Positions 35,724-47,734 are shown, counted from the stretch's first letter. The stretch: 64,000 nt of DNA from Aurifilum marmelostoma (GCA_027559495.1 JAMXSV010000017.1:62001-126000), one strand, 5' to 3'. Made by a program: numbers and translations. The notes: generated by a model not told the origin, from the sequence alone.

Positions 35724-37505
35724 TGCTACAAAGAGAAACGGACAGCAGGCATCTCGTTGGGTTTTGTTGCTGTTTTTTGTTTTTTTCTCTCTTTCTTTCT
35801 CTTTCCCTGCTGCGACATGCCCCATGTGGCGCATATTCGCCGGCTACCGTACCGAAGATTGCGAATTTGATTTCCCCATGACTTTGTTCGAGCCACCACA
35901 GCTACTGGTCACTGCTGCTCCTGCTTCGGGCAAGAATCTCTGACAGCTCACGTTCTGGGCCCTGCATTTCGTGTCGTGTCGTGTGTCGAGTCGTGTACAG
36001 GCCTGGCGCCTCTGGGCATCTTAGGCTTTTTGATCTGTCCTTCTCTGTTTGCGTGGGGCCTTTTTGATCCGACAATTCCTGTTCTGGCCGCCTTCGCCGC
36101 GTCGACGACGCTCTACACCCACCCTCGCGACCTGACTTGGCTGCTTGGCTGCTCCTCCTCCTCCGCCTCCGCTGCCTCCACCACCTGAGCCCACCAGCAG
36201 CCCGACTGCGGTGTGTGCGGCACTGTACTGTACTCTGTCCCCTCGAGAGGAAACCTCATCTCGCCAGGACTGCCCGTGGCTCCATATTCCGTTGGCTCTT
36301 CTTAGCTCTATCGAGCGACCCTCTAGTTTCCATCCGGCTGGGTTGGGATCCCCCGCCATCTACCCCGATTAACAAATTCGACCCTGAACAGGCGTCATTC
36401 TCTTTCATGGTCGAGGGGTTCCCCATCCACCGTCGCACCCTTCCTGGTACCTCGTCGTAACCGAGGCCGACTGCGGATCAACAGACCCGGCTCCTCCTCC
36501 GGACACACCATCACGACCTCCTCTCGTCTCCTCTCGTCAACACGGCTGGCTACATTGCATTCCTGTCATCTTGCAAGCAACATCTATTGTCTACCAGGCT
36601 GTTGTTATGACCACCTGCAGCGTCGCCATCGTACTCGAAGAGGTTATTGCCGGAGACGCTGTGGGCTGACGACGGAAAAATCGGACTGGTAGCGAGAGAG
36701 AAAGTTGGGCGAGCCCGGCCACACAGAGAGGCCGAATTGACCAACCCTCGCCTCAACAGACTCATCCAGGACCCCACCAGCCACGGTCCCATCTATATAC
36801 ACACACGCACACACAGTCACTCACTCACTCGCTCGGTCTCTGCGCGCGCGGCTCTAAACATCCACCCCAGTCTGCAGGCCAGAATTCCTCCAGCTCCTCC
36901 TCCGCCTCCTCATCACTGGGACATTGAGAGGACTCTGGTGTATTCGAGGGTACTGCGACTGTCATTTTTTCTAAGATCAAAAAAACAAGAACAGATTCTC
37001 ACATCGCCGCTCGAGCTGTCATTCTTGTCACTGCCGGATCTCGTCCGAGCCCACCGGCCGAGTCAAGCTCTGAGCACCCGGCACGGCCTCCACAGTCGAG
37101 AGAAGGGGCGAGAAGCGAGCAGAGGCAAATAGAGGAAAGTCGAGAATAGGGGTCCATCCATCAACCCTTTTATTTTTCCATCGCCCGTCCTCGGCCCCGC
37201 CACGGGAACCAGAAAGGCTTCTCTCTGTCTTAAAATCCACGCCTGCTCGCAAGTCGTCGGTCGGCCCTCTCGCTACCCCACGCCAAATTTTGACTCGCGT
37301 GCCCTCATCCAGGCAACCTGGGAACTTGTACCTGCAAGATTGCATAAACCTGCGACTGCGCCGTGGCCCTCGCGCCGATCAGAGAACCACACCTCTCCAC
37401 CGGCTGTCGTCACCGGCATCTCAATCTCCAACAACCGCCTCGCCCTCGTCCTCGTCCTGCCCGTCTTCCACACCCCCCCCCCCCTTCACCCCTCACCCAT
37501 CACCC

Positions 37506-39835
37506 ATGAACGCGTATCAGTCCCCCGCCAGGCCGGCCTTGATGAACATCACCATCCCGCCCATCAAGAAACCCTCCAACACCTGCGTGACCTGTCGAGC
37601 GCGCAAGGTCCGCTGCGATGGTACCCGCGATGTTTGCCAGAACTGCTCCCGCCTCGGCTTTACCTGCTCGTACGACGACTCCGTCCCCCACCACCTCAAC
37701 AGCGCCTCTCCTGCCGGTATGATCCCCTCCGGCACCGCCGCCAGCGACGCCCTCAACATTCATGTCGTCGCCGCCCACCCTCCGCGCCGTCGCGTGCGCC
37801 AGGCCTGCCAGACCTGCCACTCGCGCAAGGCAAAATGCAGCGGCACCATGCCCAAGTGCGACCGATGTCGCACGCATGGCCTCGACTGCGTCTACCGACC
37901 GTCCAAGCGCTCCAGGACGAGCACCACCCCCGGCGCAGCGACGCGCGACTCTCTTGCCGGCGATACCTCGGGCAGCCGAGACGGCTACCTCTCGGATCAG
38001 AGCCGCAGCCTGTCTGACATCGCCGAGAACAGTGCGCTTGCCACCCTCCGCCATCTCCCTCCGCCCGAGGAGTCCCTCATCCTCAAGACGTTCGAAAACT
38101 TTTTCCGCCACATCCACCACATCCCCCTCTTCTCCTTCCTGCACCAGGCCTCCCTGATGCAGCGCTACCACTCGGGCTCGATGGACCGAGCGCTCCTCCT
38201 GTCCCTGATCGGCATCACCTCTCTGCTCACGGACCTGGGGCACGGCGCCCGCGAGTATGGCAACAGGTGTGTGGCCGTGGCCGAGAGGCTGATCCTGCGG
38301 GACCTGGACAGGCCCACGGTGCTGAAGATCCAGGCCCTGGTCCTCATCATCAAGCACCGCATCTTCTGCCGCCGGTTCTCGGATGCGTTCATGCTGACCG
38401 GGCTGGCCTCCCGGTTTGCGGCTGCCCTGAGGCTGAACCACGAGATCCCCAAGCTCTGCTTCCTCGCACAGGAGTCGCGCCGCCGCCTGATGTGGTCGCT
38501 CTTCATGATCGACATCGGCATGGCTGCCGGCCACCCGGACTTCACGCTGTGGGCGCACCGGCCCAACATGATCGACCTCAAACTGCCCTGCAACGAGCGA
38601 AATTTCGAGTATGACCTCCCAGAAAATACCGAGGCGCTTGCCCCGCCGCCGATGCTGCCTGATGGCACCCTGCCGCCGCTGTCGGACAATGTTGGCTTTC
38701 TGGCGCTGCATGTCCGCATACAGTGGATCAGGAGCAAGATCTTGGCTTTTACCAAATCGTTTGTGACGTCGAGACCTCAGGGCGCGGACCTGCAATCGCT
38801 GCCGCGCAGGTGTGATGAGCTCCAGGCAGACCTGGATGCGTTCGAGCAGCGGCTGCCGGGCCCGTTCCGGTGGACATCCCAGAATCTCAAGCTGCGGGCC
38901 TACCACCCCCGGCTTTGTGTCTTTCTGATGACGCACATCTGGTGGCGGCAGTGCCACTGCGATCTATACAGGATCGCGCTGGTCGGGAGGAGGGAGAGTC
39001 TGTCCAAGAGGGCGATCGCGATGCTGGATCCTGCGTTTGTGAGGCGCTGCAAGGAGCAGTGCTTTCAGCACGCCAAGGCCATGGCCGACATGTTTGCCGA
39101 GGTGACCCTCGACAAAGGAGTTCCAGTGTCGGATCTCGACCTCCCCGGTCTGCGTCTACCAGTGTGCAAACACGCTGTTCTACACGCTCGCGGCCTGTCC
39201 CGACGAGTTCGACCTCTCCCCGGCCAGCGTGACGGAGATGGCCACCAGCTGCCTCAAGATCGTGAAGAAGTCCGCCCCTGGGCCGGCCGCGGCGGCAATC
39301 GTGAGTTGTCTTACCCTGTTTCTCAGAGATGCAGACGTGCATATAGCTGACACACAATGATCAGGCTGAAGCTCTCGAGAAGCTCATGGAGACGGGCTGG
39401 GTGAGGCCCACAACACCCAGCACGGTGACCTCGCCCGAGATGTTGGACACACCCAAGCAGGACGGGATGGCAGTCGATCCTATGCTCCAGCGGGATGCGC
39501 TCCAGGACGCAGATGTTGCACATCAGCTGTACAACCCAGCGATCCCACAAAACCAGCCGGCCGACGAACATATGGACGACGCACAGCCACAGGCGCCCAT
39601 GGAAGCCCAGACGCCCGTCCTGCCGCCAGAAGACGAGCCGATGCCACCGGCTGCTCACGCTGGCATGATGGCGGGGGTCACTGCGAACACGAGCAATGCC
39701 TTCGAGGGCGCCCTGGACGGGTTCAACTCTGTCGGTCTCGGGGCTCTCGAGCCATTCAGTATGGACTCATCGAGCTGGTATACTGGGGACTGGGGGATGG
39801 ACCCGGACCCATCGAGGCACAGCGGAATAATGTAA
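37506..39835 (+). CDS. Transcription factor with two tandem Zn2Cys6 clusters (apparent frameshift)
   Basis: Exon 1 is 37506..39300 and exon 2 is 39365..39835 (GTGAGT donor, ATCAG acceptor), about 754 residues once one base is removed. Two complete zinc clusters are present, Cys27-30-37-44-47-54 and Cys101-104-111-118-121-128, both with C-x2-C-x6-C-x6-C-x2-C-x6-C spacing. Each has the basic loop (RARKVRC and HSRKAKC). The fungal-specific middle homology region runs from about residue 190 to 530, with LTDLGHGAREYGNRCVAVAERL, ALRLNHEIPKLC and RRRLMWSLFMID. The frame changes at LDLP: an extra base in CCCCGG (39143-39148) separates it from VCVYQCANTLFYTLAACPDEF, which is plainly the true continuation. 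The C-terminus is acidic, Pro- and Met-rich, with a likely activation region ending WYTGDWGMDPDPSRH. Target genes are unknown. Confidence 0.85.
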
Positions 39836-41229
39836 ACATTGTGGTCGACCCTTATGACCAGTGGTGGCGACGATAACGATCGGACGTTGGTGTGCTCGAC
39901 TCGGAATTCTTGGGTCGAAAACGTCCCTTTTTTGCGCTCTCTTTTTTATTTCTTTTTGGATCTTGGTTCTCTTCTTTGCTGGGGGGCGGCCAGTCGTCGT
40001 TTACAGGGCGATAAGAAAGCGTGAAATATTCATCATCGTCTGTACAGAGAACCTAGCATCATGTCATGGAATGGTCTTATATCCAATGGGGTAGGTAAAA
40101 AAGGTCAGTCGCGTAGAGAAAAAACAAAAAGAGAGCAGCCCAGGGGGAGGGTTTATCAAACTAATGAATCAAATTTGCAGCTGCGAAATCCCCCGCAGCG
40201 GGCCCTTGTTCATACCGCGGCACACTCTCACACACACTCTCTCTGTGTGCGTGTCTGTCCTTGCCTAAAATATCTATCACATTATCATTTTCAGATTGTC
40301 TTTCTGGGCTCCTCTCGTGTGCAACGTGCCCTCGAAGGGGTGCATAGATTTACGGAGCATGGTTTCCCCTCGGAGACAGCCGCCGCTGACAGTACCCAGA
40401 ATTCAAACCTCGAGATGAAGTAGGGTGACATCACGATACAGAACAAGCAGGAGTAGGCTCGCGTTGACCCTGAACAGCCGTTACCTGAAGCGCTGAAGCG
40501 ACACCGTATGGCTCCGTCACAAAGAGCAAGGCGTGGGCGTGCCATGGCGAGCTGGACCCACAGAATGTCACCATCGCGGCAAATCACGCCTTTCAGACCG
40601 CAGTGGGGGACTTGCATTGATGGGTGAGCCCAAAATGATGCAGCTTTCCAGGTGTGGATCTATTCTTTCTTCCTTTTATCGACAAGAATAAGGGGAGGGA
40701 AAGCAATGAAAGGAGGGAAACTGGTGCGAGGGAGCTCATATCAAGGAGGAAAGTCAATTTGGTAACGAATCTCAGCCGCTTGTTCCTGGTGCGGGCGGCT
40801 CTTTGGCCCCCCCCCCTCTCCGTTGCCAGGGCCAGGGCTACAGGAGCAGAAGCCTGTACACAGTACTATGCCTATACTCTGCAAGGGCTTGCTAGCGCAA
40901 GTTGTTTTTTAAGGTACATTATGAAGATCAAGTCAAGGGTTTGTTTCCATCCGTGGGCCCCTAAGTTGATGGGCGGCCCTCTTCCCGTCCTTTCCCCGGC
41001 GCTGGGATCCTCAAACTCCCCTGGATATGCAGCAGCAGAAAAACGGACCGTGGACGTCAAAAAAGTCCTTGGGCGCGAGAGACCGATCGTCCGTTCCGAG
41101 ACGTGGGCAGGTTCTAGTCGTTGGGGAAAAGATGTGAAACAAGGTGAAGACCGGTGAGTCGACACAAAAATTGATGAGAAAGCAGCAGGGCATGAACGAC
41201 GGTGTCTGTCTGTCGCCCAGGGCCTTTCT
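39836..41229. other. Convergent 3' intergenic region
   Basis: Shared 3' space of the zinc-cluster gene and the minus-strand membrane protein gene. Contains a T-rich stretch after the stop at 39930-39960. No gene is seen. Confidence 0.45.
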
Positions 41230-42540
41230 TCACGCCAGAGGCCCGTCAAAGAAATGTCCCGTCGTCGCCCTCCTCCTAGGTCTCGGTTCCACCTTGGGAG
41301 AAGCACCACCCTGACGTCCTCCCAACCCGTCCTCCTCCAGTGACACCCCTGCGCGCACGTGGTCGCGGTACAGCCAACCTAGACAGACGCCTGCCCCGGG
41401 CCCCAGGAGGACCGACGAGGCGGCAGTGACGCATACGGCGCGACCGCCTGCCTCGGCGTGGACCCAGTAGAGGAAGGTGAGGAAGATGGCGGCGTGATCG
41501 AGCTCGAGGAGGGCGAGGGCGGAGCGGGCTGATAGGGTGGCCTGGTCATCTGTGGTGGCGGTGGTGTGGAGGAGGGGAAGAAAGAGGCGGGTGAGGAGGA
41601 GGGCGTGGGATGCTACGGAGCAGAGGATGGGGATGGCGTAGGCTGGGGCCATGGAGGAAAGAGACGAGGAAGAAGCGGTCCTCGGCTGATGGTGGTGGTG
41701 ATGACCGCCGCTGAAGACGGGTAGCCGGACGAGGTAGCGGACGAGACTGGCCCAGACGGGAAAGACGAGCCAGGCCAGGACGATGGTGGCTGGTGGTGGT
41801 GATGAGTGGGGGCGGAGGAGAAGCAGTGCCGAGGGGGCGAGGACGCCGAGGATGGTGCCGACTGCGATGGCGAGGCGGGGCCGACCCGCACCGAGCCCGA
41901 GGATGTGGTTATTCCTCGCCGGGCCGAGTGGCGGGCCTTGGCTCAGGGCGCGCTGCCGGGTGATGAAGGCCGGGATGATGATAGCCTGCCAAGAGATGGC
42001 GCCCAGGGCTAGGCTGTATAGCAGCCAGGGGACAGTAAGGTTCCGGATGGCCATTAGGCTCCACGGGCGGCGGTGGCGGTCGCCACGATGGTTGTTGTCG
42101 TCCTCCGCCGTCATCACCGGCTTCTCCTTTCGAAGTTCGCCAGCCTGGCTCCGCTCTTCCTGCGCGCGCACCCTCGCAGCCTCTGTCGCCGTGACGGTGG
42201 CCAGGGCGGCCAGGAAGGCGACGATGGACGCCATCTCGAGCCGGCCGCGGGTCGAGTCCAGGGCCGTCTGGAAGAAGAGCACCGCGAAGCAGAGGGGTGT
42301 GCGCAGGGCTGCTGGTGTCGACGCATGGATGCTACTACTACCCTCCAGGACCGGCCTGGAAGCAGAGGAATCGGCAGAGCATTGCGTCCAGAGGGAGGAG
42401 AGGCCGGTGTAGTTGGCACGGATGGCGATGATAAAGGCGGCCACAGTAGATAACAAGACGGGGACCAGCGGCAGGAGAAGTCTGCGGAGGGGCTGGGTGA
42501 GGATGGGTGGGGGAGGGGCGGTTTGTCTTTCTCGGGACAT
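41230..42540 (-). CDS. Polytopic membrane protein of unknown function
   Basis: A single exon of 436 residues starting MSRERQTAPPPP. About eight hydrophobic segments are visible, including LLLPLVPVLLSTVAAFIIAI, MASIVAFLAALATVTA, LLYSLALGAISWQAIIIPAF, LAIAVGTILGVLAPSALLLL, TIVLAWLVFPVWASLV, AYAIPILCSVASHALLL and AAIFLTFLYWVHAE. One loop is unusual: GGHHHHHQPR, five His in a row, followed by Ser-rich sequence. The arrangement resembles fungal integral membrane proteins annotated only as hypothetical; no transporter or enzyme signature is visible. The C-terminal tail is basic (PRPRRRATTGHFF). Coding bias is strong, with few alternatives in frame, so I am confident that it is a gene and not of its role. 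Confidence 0.7.
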   Translation of the reverse strand: MSRERQTAPPPPILTQPLRRLLLPLVPVLLSTVAAFIIAIRANYTGLSSLWTQCSADSSASRPVLEGSSSIHASTPAALRTPLCFAVLFFQTALDSTRGRLEMASIVAFLAALATVTATEAARVRAQEERSQAGELRKEKPVMTAEDDNNHRGDRHRRPWSLMAIRNLTVPWLLYSLALGAISWQAIIIPAFITRQRALSQGPPLGPARNNHILGLGAGRPRLAIAVGTILGVLAPSALLLLRPHSSPPPATIVLAWLVFPVWASLVRYLVRLPVFSGGHHHHHQPRTASSSSLSSMAPAYAIPILCSVASHALLLTRLFLPLLHTTATTDDQATLSARSALALLELDHAAIFLTFLYWVHAEAGGRAVCVTAASSVLLGPGAGVCLGWLYRDHVRAGVSLEEDGLGGRQGGASPKVEPRPRRRATTGHFFDGPLA

Positions 42541-43725
42541 TATTTGTGCCCTGTCTTCTTTCCTTCTCTATATTTGCTATGCTTGCGTGGTTGTGATAAT
42601 TAATCCTGTCTTGTTTTGTCTGCTGCTTTCATGAGAGATGAGATTCAACAAGTAATTACTTTTGAAAAAACAGCACACCCACCCGAGTCTTGAGTAGATT
42701 TGACTGAAAAAGAAAAAAAAAAAAAAAAGACGGCGAGTTCCGTTTAGGGATAATACCGGACACCGGCCACTTTATGCTCCACCTCTGCAACAAAAGGGTT
42801 CCCCCCCCCCCCTCACACCACAAACACTTCTTTGCTTAGAAAGAGGGCCCCTTTGCTTCTACAATATACATAGACGTACTAATTAACTTGCGTGTGCTGC
42901 AGTCAGCCTTCCCTCCCAGCCAAGGGCCCCGGCTCTTCACCTAGATAACGCAAGGTCGTCTCTCGGCGGAAATTCTAAAACAAAGAGAGAAGAAGAAAGA
43001 GAGCGGGCGACGGGGCACGACCAAAGTACCTTCCGGGTGACGGCACATCAGCCCTTTGCCTTTTTCCCGTGCCCGCTGACCGCAGATCAGATCCCGTGCA
43101 CTATATGATTTACCGCTTGACTTGGGCAGGGGAGGTAAACGAATGCTGCTGTAAGCGCTACGGGGCCTTCTGTGGAACATGTATGGTGAGAGAGAGAGAG
43201 AGAGAGACAGTGAGTTGTTTCTTGGCCCTTTTCTTGTTTGCCTCTGGCTGGATGGATGGATGGTGGATCTCACAACAGGATGCGCATGCTGGGCTGATAC
43301 CTAGTCCACCCCGCACCGCATAAGCAAGTTCAGTGCCTATCTCGCTGAGCTGGGCGTCTCGGGGCGGTGATCAGTAAGATGAGATGGATGGGTATCTGTG
43401 GTGGCCTTTCCGCTGTGTGTGTGTGTGTGCTGATGGAGATGGCTCTTATCACATACCTTGCAGGCGTGTGTTGCACCGCATTGCTGCTGCTACTACTAGT
43501 ACTGGCAAATCTCCCCGAAGCCCCCGAGCTTCATCACGACTTCTTTATTTGTCCCTTTCCCAACCCTCCGAGACGCAGGCAGCAATCCTTCACCCCGTGA
43601 CGAACTAATAAAATCCTACCCCGAGAAGAAAACACCGACCGCACGAGACCCGTTGGAGAATATTAGCAATCCTACTCTGGCCTTCCCCTCCAGGCGGCAA
43701 TCCGAGTAAGGAGGGTAGCCAGTCC
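42541..43725. other. Intergenic region
   Basis: Promoter of the membrane protein gene and 3' flank of the RNase-like gene. Contains an A-run at 42711-42728, a C-run near 42800 and a (GA)n tract at 43187-43206. No gene is seen. Confidence 0.45.
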
Positions 43726-45806
43726 TCAACAGCACGCCGGGCCCAAGTCGTCGCCGTACTCGACCTCGGAGGCGTTCTGCCAGCTGGCCACGCGGCACCA
43801 CTGGCCGTTCATGGCGCTGGCGTCCCGAGGCGCTGCAGCTGGCTGCCTGGTACGGCCCTGCTTACGCAGATGTGGTTGGCGTCGGATTGGCTCCACGGCC
43901 ACTTTGCCCGGGTGGCACAATGTGATCCCGTCAGTCGTTTTTTCAATACGCATGGGTAATTGATTATGTAGGGTTGTACATGAGGTGGAGTCGAGGAGGA
44001 CGAACGATGTAAACTTACCGAAAACACCAAGTGCATGTCGATGCCCTGTTGAGAATAAATAACGATAACAAAAATTATTAGTTGATCACAGCCTGGTCAC
44101 CGACCGGAAGAAGAAGAAAAAAGAAAACACACACAAAGGATAGAATAATACACACATAGTAGTGCTCTCCTGCGTCGGGGTAGGCTGCTGAGTCGTCGGA
44201 TGTCCAGGCGATGCTTCCCGTGTGCTGCGTATTGCACGACGTCTTGCTCAGCTTGCTGGCCCAGACCCCGCAGATGCTGTGAATGTTGTCCTGATTATTT
44301 GAAAAGGGTGTTGTTAGTTTCACATTCTCAACAACAACATTCTCACAGGGCCAGTCACAATTTAAATACTAATTACTCGCCGTGATGGCATCACACCAGG
44401 CCTGCGGGTCCACTCCCGTTCCCGAGATGGTAATGCGGTATGTCAACTTGTTGTCGGTCTTGATTATGTCCCAGTATGATTGACACGTCTGCCAGTAGAA
44501 CTTTTGATCGTGGCCCGCGGCGTACTGACAGGTCTTTGGCGATGGCTCGAGGCCCAGATCATGACCAGCCGGTACCTCGACATACGTGTCCTGCAACCCA
44601 GCATTCCCATCTCTATTCCACACAGGCGGTATATTGACCTGCCACACCCCCGTGCTATTGTCAAGTGGAGGCAGATCGAGAGGATTCGAAGTATTGTTGG
44701 CGTGCATGCGCGCCTGGTTCGATCCACGTAACGGCAACAGGGTGTCAGAGTCGACCTCCGAGAAGCCGGGGCCGCCAAAGGGGGGCTTGCCCGGATTGTT
44801 CATGTACCAGAGCGTGCGCTGGGACGTCGCGGTCAACCACCGGTTGGGACGCGCGTATGCCTCGGGGCTCTCGCCCTCGCCGTCTGGAGGCTGACCTGTG
44901 TGGTCCCAGCGGTTGTACAGCCAGATCGATGTCCAGCGGCCCACGTTGTCTGTCGCGGCGCACCACCTGTTGTGGGCAGGAGAGATGGTCAGAGATTAAC
45001 GAGCACTTGGACCGTTGGTGTGTGGGGGTGGGGGGAGGGGGGGAAGGGCAGGAGAGGCATGGTCAGCTTACCGATATGTGACAGATCCATCAGCTAATAC
45101 CGCGCTCTCTGTCCTGCGTGTGATCACCCCTAGGTATACACCGTCCTGGTTGAACACCACGCGGTCGTTGCCTGGATTCTGGTTGTGCCCGTTCCAGATG
45201 CCTGACCAGGTCAGGGGCCAGGTGTACCAGTCTCCTACCGTGTGGTAGGTGAAGCGGCCGAGATCGGTTCCGTCGATGTTGTACCAGTCGTCACTGATGC
45301 GGTTGGGGTATCCGATGCTGACGAAGTGTGTAAGTAATTATCGGGAAGCAAGCTTGCGTAAGAACAAGTAATGAAATTGTACAACATAAGCTAGATGTGA
45401 CTGACTTTCCATGATAGACAAGCTGGCCAGGGTTCGTGGGATCCCGGGTACGCTGCAGGGCCTCATAGCCCTGCGTCAGCGCCGTGTAGATCTCAGCCTG
45501 GTTGTAGATCATGTTGTTCGTCCTCGCGTTGTTGGCGCCCGGGTTGTTGAGGCCGGCGCTGGTGGCCATGACATAGTCGGGGATCGCGTTCTGGGGCTCC
45601 TGCTGGTTGTACTGGGTGGACGTGAGAGGGAGGTCGCTGAAGCCGTTGCGGCGGGGGGACACGGCTGTGGCGTCGGTTTTGTTGAGGACAGAGGTGCCGT
45701 GCGGCGGCATGTTGGTGGCATTTTGTTCCACAGGGCTGGCAGTCACCAGACTGATGATGGCCAGGTTGAGCAAGGAAGTGAGCGGGGAATATTTGTTGGG
45801 CTTCAT
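43726..45806 (-). CDS. Secreted protein with degenerate RNase T1-like domain
   Basis: Six exons on the minus strand: 45806..45406, 45317..45072, 44966..44381, 44290..44156, 44045..44019 and 43857..43726, giving 508 residues. A signal peptide is clear (SLLNLAIISLVTASP). Residues about 100-225 follow the fungal guanyl-specific RNase (N1/T1) order: YNQAEIYTALTQGYEAL, YPN, WYTWPL, a GxDRVVFN-like strand (GNDRVVFN), GVITRRT and a late Cys. Compared with RNase T1, Tyr38 and Arg77 are kept (Tyr137, Arg186), but His40 is Asn139, Glu58 is Thr166 and His92 is Arg201, so RNA cleavage is very unlikely. The C-terminal 280 residues are Trp- and Cys-containing and unrecognised. Intron 3 needs a GC donor (GCGAGT), exon 5 is only 27 bp, and the last exon start is the least certain point. 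Possible roles include effector or RNA/ligand binding. Confidence 0.65.
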
Positions 45807-47734
45807 CTTGCCTTGAACTTGGCTGCAAGTGGGCTGGTGTGACGTCGACTCACGAGGCTGTAATTAGTTGTTTAGTAGACGTTCAAAACAGTAACGAGGG
45901 TCAAAGATCGCCTGGGAAGTCCGCAAGGGTCAAGACAATGTGAAGATAAGGCAAGTGTGATTCAAGGAAGACGATCACTGAGATCACAGTAGCAGAGAGG
46001 AGTAGGGAAAGAGGTTAAAGGTCAGAAATTGTTGGCCGAGTACAGAGTCACGACTTTGCCGGAACGTGATTGTACGACGGCTCTTCGAAGAGCAAGCCAG
46101 GAGGTATGATTGGATTGATCACCTGGACATGGACATCTATACAAAAGCAAAACTGATTGCTTTACCACATGGACTTTTTCAATCTTCTAAATTGACAAAA
46201 GACTCATAGCCTGCAAATCAACTTAAACCCCTGACAACGGTGTGCTTCCTTATCCTTGCTTGCGTCAAGTTGCTGCTAATTAGATTGAGTACTTCTCTCC
46301 TCCCTTCCAGGACTCGTCCAGCCCCAGAGTAAGGTGAAAACCAAGTAGGATAGTCGGAACTCTCGGTTTTCACCTTCCAACTGGCCGTATCTTGAGGTAT
46401 TAATTATACACAAGTACAGGGTAATTAACTATTCTTATTTAGATCTTCAATGGCCCTTCCTTTTCAGATCCTACTCTCGTAATTGTCTGATTCTCCGAAA
46501 GCATCAAGCAATTTTATTGGACCAGGTCAAAGTCATACATTGCGAGTTCCCTATTCTAGTTTACTCATAGATTATGCTGTCACTACATAATTACGCAAGG
46601 ACAGTTGGTAGGCAATCTCGAGAACCTATCAGGCTGAAGTTGCAATCCATGAACTTCCAGGTGAAGCGTTATTATTGACACAATTTTCAGGTCTGGATTC
46701 ATGTCAAATATATAAAGATTCCAGTGACGATTTTCCATCCTTGCCATCTTCGTCGTCAGCGTCTTAGGTGGCGCACTTGAGGAAGACAGTGCCATTCAGC
46801 AGACCTGTAGTGTAGGATTGCTTGTAATTAGGGCAACATTAAAACTTCAGAGTGCCCAAGGTTCAAGATACTCGGTATACAATCGTTTCCAGTCTTACTT
46901 GAGCTCCTATCTCTGCTTTATGTTCCGAGGGTTTGCACTCACCATGACACATATCCTATTGTAACCCATCTTTATAAGGCTTGATAAATGAAGGAGACCC
47001 TGGGATACTTTAGCATTCCTCTCTACTGTCACAATCCTGGGATCCAATAGCATTTAGATTCTCCACAAAATCCAGACAGATCAATCTAATTAGTCTGTTG
47101 CGTACGAAAGACTTGACCAGCCCACTATACCTGCACCCGACACGCTGGATGCGGCCCGGAGCTAGACTGTGATATTGTCATGTGCCCGTAGCCCACATCT
47201 TCGGGTATTCTGACAGCCGTGAATAAGTTTCTGTTGATTCCGCACCACCTAGCATACAGAATAGTCTAATTAGGTCACATCTTTCCTCAAACGCAGGGTT
47301 ACCTGTTCCATCTGGGGCCACAGAGTCAATGCCCCTCTGATTACCATGCACATCAGCTCGAAGCATGACAACAGTCGACTAAGGCGGTAGAGACAACGAG
47401 CGCCCCATAGCTTCCACCCTTGCGTCATGGACGACGCGGCTGAGATGGTCGGAGCCAAAGCTGATGTTAGCTTCTTCACTAAGCCTCTGCCCTTCGCCCA
47501 CACGAAAATGGCCTTGCTGTGGAAGCTAACTTGGGAGATCCGCAGCGAGCTGACCCACCACTAGATACAGCGCCTATGGCGATGACGTTGGGAAAGCAAA
47601 TATGCTGAAATAAATTTCGAGATAACCTCAGATAGGGGGGGGGGGACTTCCCCAAAATTCCGCTCTCTCTCTCTCTCTTCTCTTCTTTGTCTTGCTTGCT
47701 CATACGAGGGCAGAATTCAACCCCCTGATCAACA
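45807..47734. other. Divergent, AT-richer intergenic region
   Basis: Promoter space for the RNase-like gene and the aquaporin gene. From about 46150 to 47150 it is visibly richer in A and T than the rest of the window. This could be old, mutated repeat sequence or simply a regulatory region. No intact gene is seen, and a CT repeat (47664-47682) leads into the aquaporin leader. Confidence 0.4.

Larger units (their letters stand above)
32409..37505. other. 5.1 kb gene-free region upstream of the zinc-cluster factor
   Basis: The largest gap in the window. Open frames are short and shift with simple repeats. It holds a C17 run at 33056-33072, long T-runs near 32930 and 33590, two GTAC clusters (separate entries) and a CT-rich stretch near 35424-35445. 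The last kilobase before 37506 is pyrimidine-rich and may be a long 5' leader of the transcription factor. No RNA gene is recognised. Confidence 0.45.

Noticed and set aside
44696..44740. GGTTCGATCC, resembling a tRNA T-loop
   Set aside because: It lies within a clear exon of the RNase-like gene, and no matching acceptor stem or anticodon arm is present.
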